Below are positions 41,616 to 46,011 of a DNA stretch of 46,011 nucleotides, piece by piece. Both the position numbers and the translations under genes were made by a program. The stretch lies in the NCBI RefSeq assembly GCF_003231305.1, contig NZ_QKVM01000052.1, forward strand, positions 1-46,011, in the 5' to 3' direction. Position 1 is the first letter of the stretch; every line of letters begins with the position of its first letter. Source of the stretch: Pseudomonas sichuanensis. Lineage in GTDB: Bacteria > Pseudomonadota > Gammaproteobacteria > Pseudomonadales > Pseudomonadaceae. The notes beneath the pieces are model-generated. The model searched no databases, was not told where the DNA came from, and saw nothing but the letters and a program-made list of their open reading frames with translations.

Positions 41616-41642
41616 AAGGGCGGTCATGTACCGCCCTTTTTT
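41616..41642 (+). terminator. Intrinsic terminator after atoE
   Basis: Stem AAGGGCGGT/ACCGCCCTT with a five-base loop runs directly into a T tract (41639-41642), 20 bases after the atoE stop. Confidence 0.92.
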
Positions 41643-41660
41643 ACGTTTCGATGAAGTATC

Positions 41661-41681
41661 GATAACGATTCGCATATGCGA
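41661..41681 (+). promoter_or_regulatory. Fur box candidate
   Basis: GATAACGATTCGCATATGCG is a recognisable Fur-type site (12 of 19 positions of the consensus), 74 bases before the siderophore receptor start. It includes the perfect palindrome TCGCATATGCGA (41670-41681). Low iron would release transcription. Confidence 0.7.
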
Positions 41682-41754
41682 TTCGTTTTCATGTGAATGC
41701 CGCCCGGTCGGCAGCCAAGGACTTTCATCGAAACGAACAAGGAGAGAGGCAGCG

Positions 41755-43977
41755 ATGTTCGCGCCCATCAGCCGTTCCATGGCCCTTACCCTGGGCCTGT
41801 GTGCCACCGCCGTCAGCCCGTTTGCGCAGGCAGAAGAGACCGAACCGCGGTCCGACGACAAGGTGCTGGAACTCGGCACCACCGAGATTCTCGCCCAGGG
41901 CCTGGGCAGCACCACCGAGCACAGCGGCTCCTACACCACCGGCAGCATGAGCGCGGCGACGCGCCTGAACCTGTCGATCAAGGAAACCCCGCAATCGGTC
42001 TCGGTGCTGACCCGTCAGCAGCTCGACGACTTCCAGCTCGACACGCTTTCCGAGGCTATGGCCCATGTCACCGGCGTGACCGTGCAGCGCAACGACTCCG
42101 AGCGGCCGACTTATTATTCGCGGGGCTATTCGATCAACAACTTCCAGATCGATGGGATGCTCAATACCTTCTCGAGCCTGAAGTCCGACTCGGACACCAT
42201 CATCTACGACCGTATCGAGGTGGTGCGTGGCGCCACCGGCTTGACCACCGGGGCGGGCGACCCATCCGGGACCATCGCCATGGTGCGCAAGCGCCCGACC
42301 TCGCAGCTTGCGCTCAGCACTGGCGCCAGTGCCGGCAGCTACGACAACTACCACGGCTACCTCGACGTTGGCGGCCCATTGGGCCTGGAAGGGCGCCTGC
42401 GCGGGCGCACGGTGCTGGCCTACCGCGACAGCCAGTCGTTCATGGACAAATACGCCAGCCAGCGTGAGGTGGCCTACGGCATCCTCGAGGCCGACCTGAC
42501 TGACAGCACCGTGCTTGCAGTGGGCTACGACTACCAGAACAAGCACGTACAAGGGGCCTCCTGGGGCACCGTGCCGTACTGGAACGCCACTGGCGGCAAG
42601 GCCGACCTGCCGCGCTCGACCAACCTGGCCGCGCCCTGGGCGTCCTGGCCGCTGAAAGACCAGACCCTGTTCGCCACCCTCGACCAACGCCTGGCCAACG
42701 ACTGGCTGCTCAAGCTCGCCTATACCCATCGCGAGTCCGACAGCGATGGCAAGGTGTACTACGGCGGCAACGGTTTCCCCGCCGCCGACCGCAGCGGCAT
42801 GAATGCCTGGTATCAGCATTTCAGCGGCGAAGAGCAGATGGACGCCATCGACTTCAACCTGGCAGGCCCTTATCAGCTGTTCGGGCGCAGCCACGACTTC
42901 ATGGTCGGCTATGGTGAATCCGAGCGGCGCAACACGTCGCCCTACTTCATCAGAGGGCCACTGCCCGACGGTTACCAGAAGATCCCGGACTGGAAGTACA
43001 TGAGCAACATCGCCAAGTTCCAGGACATCGATACCGGGCTCGATGAATCGCGTGACTCCACCAAACAGAAGGCCGGCTACATCGCCACCCGGCTCAACCC
43101 CACCGACCGTCTGCACTTCGTGCTCGGCAGCCGCTATGGCAGCTGGCAGACCGAGAGCCGCGAATGGGCGTACGACGAGGCGCAGAATGGCACCGAACTG
43201 ACGCCCAGCAAGCAGACCCAGAACGACCAGTGGACGCCTTATGCCGGGGTGCTGTACGACCTCACCGAGCAGTACACCGTGTATGCCAGCTACACCGACA
43301 TCTTCAACCCGCAGTCGGTACGCGACAAAAACCGCCAGTACCTCGAACCCATCGTCGGCAAGGTCTACGAAGTGGGCGTCAAAGGCAGCCTGATGGACGA
43401 CCGACTCAACCTCAGCAGCGCGGTGTACCGCAGCAAACAGGACAACGTCGCCGAGCAGGACGATTCGGTACCGCCCAACGGCAACGAGGTGTTCTACAAA
43501 TCCGGCGGCAAGGGCAATGTCGTCGAAGGCTTCGAGGCCGAGATTGCCGGCGAGGTGCGCCCCGACTGGCAAATGAGCCTGGGCTACAGCTACACCCACG
43601 CGGCCAACGCCGACAAGCAGCGCAAGAACCCCGAGCAGCCGCTGAACCTGGTGCGCTTCTCGAGCACCTACAAGTTGACACCGGCGTTGACCCTGGGCGG
43701 CACCCTGGACTGGCAGAGCGATACCCACAAGCAGGCCAACCGGCCAGTGGGGCGGGCGGCGAACGGTTCGATCATTACGGTGCGCGACGAGATCAGCCAG
43801 AAAGCCTTCTCGGTGGTGGGGCTGATGGCGCGGTATCAGTTCGACGAACACCTGTCGGCTTCGGTGAACGTGAAGAACCTGTTCGACGAGCACTATTACA
43901 ACAACCTGGGCTTCTACAACGGGGTGTATCACGGCGAGCCACGGACGATGATGGTCAGCCTGGACTGGAAACTTTGA
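41755..43977 (+). CDS. TonB-dependent siderophore receptor
   Basis: 740 residues from ATG 41755 behind AAGGAGAG. It has a Sec signal ('SRSMALTLGLCATAVSPFAQA'), a possible TonB box ('VLELGTTEI'), a plug domain ('LSIKETPQSVSVLTRQQLDDFQLDTLSEAMAHVTGVTVQRNDSERPTYYSRGYSINNFQIDGM', 'IEVVRGATGLTTGAGDPSGTIAMVRKRP') and a 22-strand barrel ending 'YNNLGFYNGVYHGEPRTMMVSLDWKL'. The N-terminal signalling domain seen in FpvA-type receptors is absent, so it is a transport-only FhuE/FoxA-like protein, probably for a foreign ferri-siderophore. A Fur box precedes it. No sigma factor/anti-sigma pair is adjacent. Confidence 0.95.
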   Translation: MFAPISRSMALTLGLCATAVSPFAQAEETEPRSDDKVLELGTTEILAQGLGSTTEHSGSYTTGSMSAATRLNLSIKETPQSVSVLTRQQLDDFQLDTLSEAMAHVTGVTVQRNDSERPTYYSRGYSINNFQIDGMLNTFSSLKSDSDTIIYDRIEVVRGATGLTTGAGDPSGTIAMVRKRPTSQLALSTGASAGSYDNYHGYLDVGGPLGLEGRLRGRTVLAYRDSQSFMDKYASQREVAYGILEADLTDSTVLAVGYDYQNKHVQGASWGTVPYWNATGGKADLPRSTNLAAPWASWPLKDQTLFATLDQRLANDWLLKLAYTHRESDSDGKVYYGGNGFPAADRSGMNAWYQHFSGEEQMDAIDFNLAGPYQLFGRSHDFMVGYGESERRNTSPYFIRGPLPDGYQKIPDWKYMSNIAKFQDIDTGLDESRDSTKQKAGYIATRLNPTDRLHFVLGSRYGSWQTESREWAYDEAQNGTELTPSKQTQNDQWTPYAGVLYDLTEQYTVYASYTDIFNPQSVRDKNRQYLEPIVGKVYEVGVKGSLMDDRLNLSSAVYRSKQDNVAEQDDSVPPNGNEVFYKSGGKGNVVEGFEAEIAGEVRPDWQMSLGYSYTHAANADKQRKNPEQPLNLVRFSSTYKLTPALTLGGTLDWQSDTHKQANRPVGRAANGSIITVRDEISQKAFSVVGLMARYQFDEHLSASVNVKNLFDEHYYNNLGFYNGVYHGEPRTMMVSLDWKL

Positions 43978-44105
43978 GGCGCGAGATCTGCCTGTTGGGC
44001 CTGGGTGGCATTTGATCGGGAATGCGCGGTATTAAATTGACGCAGGGATGATGTCAAAATAATATCGCGCCCCTCTCAATTACCACCGGCTTCCAAGGAA
44101 GGTAG

Positions 44106-45812
44106 ATGGCGATCCATCAACGCCTTGCACAGAGGTTTACCCTGTGCGTCATGTTCTGCAGCCTGTTCAGCATTGACGCCTGGGCTTCCCCCGGCGATCA
44201 GGAATTGATCCGCGAACGGCAGAACCGCCTGCTCGAAGAGCAGCAGCGGCGCCTCGAAGAGTTGCGCAACCTGCCCGGCAAGGCCGAAGGCCCTGCGCCC
44301 CAGGAGCGCGCGCCGGCGCAGCGCTGCTTCGACATCCGCAGCATCGACCTCAAGGGCGCCGACAGCCTGTCGGCGGCCGACCGTGCGCAGGTACTCAAGC
44401 CCTTCATCGGCCAGTGCCTGGGCGTCAGCCAGCTCAACGACCTGCTCAAGGCCATCACCAACCTGTACCTGGAGCGCGGCATGGTCACCAGCCGTGCCTA
44501 CCTGCCGCAGCAGGACCTTTCCGCCGGCCACCTGCAGGTACTGGTGGTGGAAGGCCGGCTCGAAGGCCTGCGCCCGGCCGAGGGCAGTGGCCTGTCCACC
44601 CGCGAGCTGGGCATGACCTTCCCCGGCAGCCGCGGCGAGTCGCTGAATCTGCGCGAGATCGAGCAGATGGTCGACCAGCTCAACCGCCTGCCGTCGAACC
44701 AGGCGCAGATGGAGCTGGCCCCCGGCAAGGCGGTCGGCGGCACCGAGGTGCTGGTGCGCAACCAGCCACAAAAGCCCTGGCGCGCCTCGTTGTCGCGCAA
44801 CAACGAAGGCCAGCCCAGCACCGGCGAGCAGATGCTCAACCTAGGCCTTGAGTGGGACAGCCCGCTGGGCCTGGCCGACCAGTTGGTGCTGCGTGGCGGC
44901 CATGACGTGGTCAGCGACCACACCCAGGGTTCGAAGAACGGCATGCTCTGGTACAACCTGCCTTGGGGCTGGTGGAACTTCAGCTACAGCTACAGCGAGA
45001 GCGAATACCGCTCGCCGATCTTCGCCCAGGGCTTTGCCTTCAAGCAGAGCGGTGACAGCCAGAGCCACCAGTTGCGCGCCGAGCGCGTGGTGCACCGCGA
45101 CGCCACCAGCAAGACTTCGCTCAGCGCTGGCATGTCCCACCTGCGCACCAACAACTACATCGAAGACAGCCGCCTGCGCGGCAGCAGCAACCGCCTCAGT
45201 GAAGCGCAGTTCGGCATCAACCATGGCCGGCGCCTGGGTAACGCTTTCGTCAACCTCGACCTGGGCCTGCAGCAAGGCACCGGCGCCTTCGACGCCCAGG
45301 ACAACGGCCACCCGCGCCCGGGCGAGCCGGTGGCGCGCTACCGCAAGTACAGCGCCACGCTCAGCTTCATCCAGGGCTTCGAACTGTGGGGCGAGCAGTT
45401 GAGTTTCAGCAGCCTGGCCACCGGGCAGCACAGCGAGGACGTGCTGTTCAGCCCGCAGCGCATCAGCCTGGGGGGGCTGGGCTCGATCCGCGGCCTGCGC
45501 GAGCAGTCGCTGTCGGGCGACAGCGGCGGCTACTGGCGCAGCGACCTGCGCTGGACCCGGCCGGTCGCCTGGCAGCCGCTGCGCGCAGCGTTCAACCAGT
45601 ACGGGATGGGCCTGGGCTACGACGTCGGGGTGATCAGCAATGACCGCTACAACGGCGAATTCCACGGCCGCGCCAGCAGCCATGCGCTGGAACTGTTCGC
45701 CCGGGGCGAGCACCTCGGCGCCAGCGTGACCTTTGCCCACACCCTGGAACGCCCCGGCGTGCTGACCGAGAAAGAACGCCCGGTGTTCTTCCGCCTCGAC
45801 TTGTTCATCTGA
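44106..45812 (+). CDS. cdiB: Two-partner secretion outer membrane transporter TpsB (ShlB/FhaC/CdiB family)
   Basis: 568 residues with a signal peptide ('LCVMFCSLFSIDAWA') and an N-terminal plug helix ('SPGDQELIRERQNRLLEEQQRRLEELR'). Two POTRA domains follow (~75-150, 'CFDIRSIDLKGADSLS' and ~150-220), then a 16-strand barrel with the conserved loop-6 motif IRGLRE (Arg462-Gly463). It exports the TpsA exoprotein encoded 23 bases after its stop. A role in contact-dependent inhibition is inferred from the TpsA start and can be decided only with the rest of that gene. Confidence 0.95.
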   Translation: MAIHQRLAQRFTLCVMFCSLFSIDAWASPGDQELIRERQNRLLEEQQRRLEELRNLPGKAEGPAPQERAPAQRCFDIRSIDLKGADSLSAADRAQVLKPFIGQCLGVSQLNDLLKAITNLYLERGMVTSRAYLPQQDLSAGHLQVLVVEGRLEGLRPAEGSGLSTRELGMTFPGSRGESLNLREIEQMVDQLNRLPSNQAQMELAPGKAVGGTEVLVRNQPQKPWRASLSRNNEGQPSTGEQMLNLGLEWDSPLGLADQLVLRGGHDVVSDHTQGSKNGMLWYNLPWGWWNFSYSYSESEYRSPIFAQGFAFKQSGDSQSHQLRAERVVHRDATSKTSLSAGMSHLRTNNYIEDSRLRGSSNRLSEAQFGINHGRRLGNAFVNLDLGLQQGTGAFDAQDNGHPRPGEPVARYRKYSATLSFIQGFELWGEQLSFSSLATGQHSEDVLFSPQRISLGGLGSIRGLREQSLSGDSGGYWRSDLRWTRPVAWQPLRAAFNQYGMGLGYDVGVISNDRYNGEFHGRASSHALELFARGEHLGASVTFAHTLERPGVLTEKERPVFFRLDLFI

Positions 45813-45835
45813 ACCCCTGATTCACGAGACCTGAC

Positions 45836-46011
45836 ATGGACGTTCGCCTCTTTGCCTTCCTGGGCGGCCGCCCCTCGGCCGCCATTCAGCCCCGTGAGCA
45901 GTTCTGCGGCCTGCCCAAGCGTGCCCTGGCCTTGCTGCTGGCCAACGTCATGTTCTGGCAGCCGCTGTGGGCCCAGGCCGAAGGCATCGCGGTCAGCGCG
46001 CCGGGCACCAA
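45836..46011 (+). CDS. TpsA/CdiA-type filamentous haemagglutinin exoprotein, N-terminus only
   Basis: 58 residues from ATG 45836, cut by the window end. The start 'MDVRLFAFLGGRPSAAIQPREQFCGLP' and the extended hydrophobic segment 'ALALLLANVMFWQPLWAQAEG' are typical of the long signal peptide of large TpsA/CdiA proteins of Pseudomonas, followed by 'IAVSAPGT', the start of the TPS domain. It is the exported partner of the TpsB gene upstream. The toxin C-terminus and immunity gene, if present, lie beyond the window. Confidence 0.85.
   Translation, partial: MDVRLFAFLGGRPSAAIQPREQFCGLPKRALALLLANVMFWQPLWAQAEGIAVSAPGT

Noticed and set aside
41725..43932. 735-codon open frame antisense to the TonB receptor
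   Set aside because: A high-GC shadow frame: composition is low-complexity (Val/Ala/Gly/His) with no domain, while the sense strand has a complete receptor.
1..46011. CRISPR arrays, tRNA or rRNA genes, complete insertion sequences
   Set aside because: No regularly spaced repeats, tRNA cloverleaf sequence, rRNA segment or intact transposase was seen on either strand.

Overview
The window is GC-rich, densely coded DNA from a fluorescent Pseudomonas, most likely the P. putida group. The evidence is codon use, the paired REP elements that read GTGGGAGCGGGC...CGCG, the lexA2-imuA-imuB-dnaE2 mutasome with its own LexA2-type box (GTAC-N4-GTGC), and a gene order around dnaE2 and the atoDAE-type genes that, from memory, resembles P. 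putida KT2440. No rRNA, tRNA, CRISPR array or complete insertion sequence was seen.

Layout. (1) 1-4356: 3' end of a type VI secretion vgrG, a DUF4123 adaptor, an unrecognised probable lipoprotein (candidate immunity protein) and a class 3 lipase effector. The lipoprotein and the first half of the effector are clearly AT-richer than the rest. A frameshifted remnant of an ISL3-type transposase lies just after the effector. (2) 4601-10530: a RibB with a degenerate GTP-cyclohydrolase-like tail, divergent from a DUF1330 gene across a 12-bp palindrome; a TerC-type membrane protein; a small lipoprotein operon; a two-component system. (3) 10534-20700: a PBP-OmpA fusion protein, an NCS1 permease, an EamA exporter, YbjQ, small hypotheticals, a truncated haemoglobin, a GST-AmpC operon and an SBF-type transporter. 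(4) 20110-30859: a thiolase/3-hydroxyacyl-CoA dehydrogenase/TetR operon with a divergent AraC regulator, an AhpD-like protein, a deaminase-MFS operon facing a MocR regulator, a flavin reductase-like protein, a DUF899 protein and a HAD phosphatase. (5) 30953-36683: the LexA2-controlled mutagenic repair operon. (6) 36761-41596: an aldo/keto reductase and LysR regulator divergent from CoA-transferase subunits A and B and a short-chain fatty acid transporter. (7) 41755-46011: a Fur-box-preceded TonB-dependent siderophore receptor, then a two-partner secretion/CDI locus (TpsB complete, TpsA cut by the window end).

How the genes fit together. Antagonism genes sit at both ends (T6SS lipase, CDI/TPS). 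The middle is metabolic, stress and transport housekeeping of an accessory kind. Regions 4 and 6 together hold the enzymes for using acetoacetate, 3-hydroxybutyryl-CoA and short-chain acids: uptake, CoA activation, dehydrogenation and thiolysis.

The least explained structures are two copies of a roughly 300-350 bp composite repeat with long inverted arms and a conserved core (11951-12249 and 29830-30187), a multi-hairpin leader at about 16917-17128 with palindromes upstream, and the mosaic T6SS effector module with a candidate immunity lipoprotein that I do not recognise.
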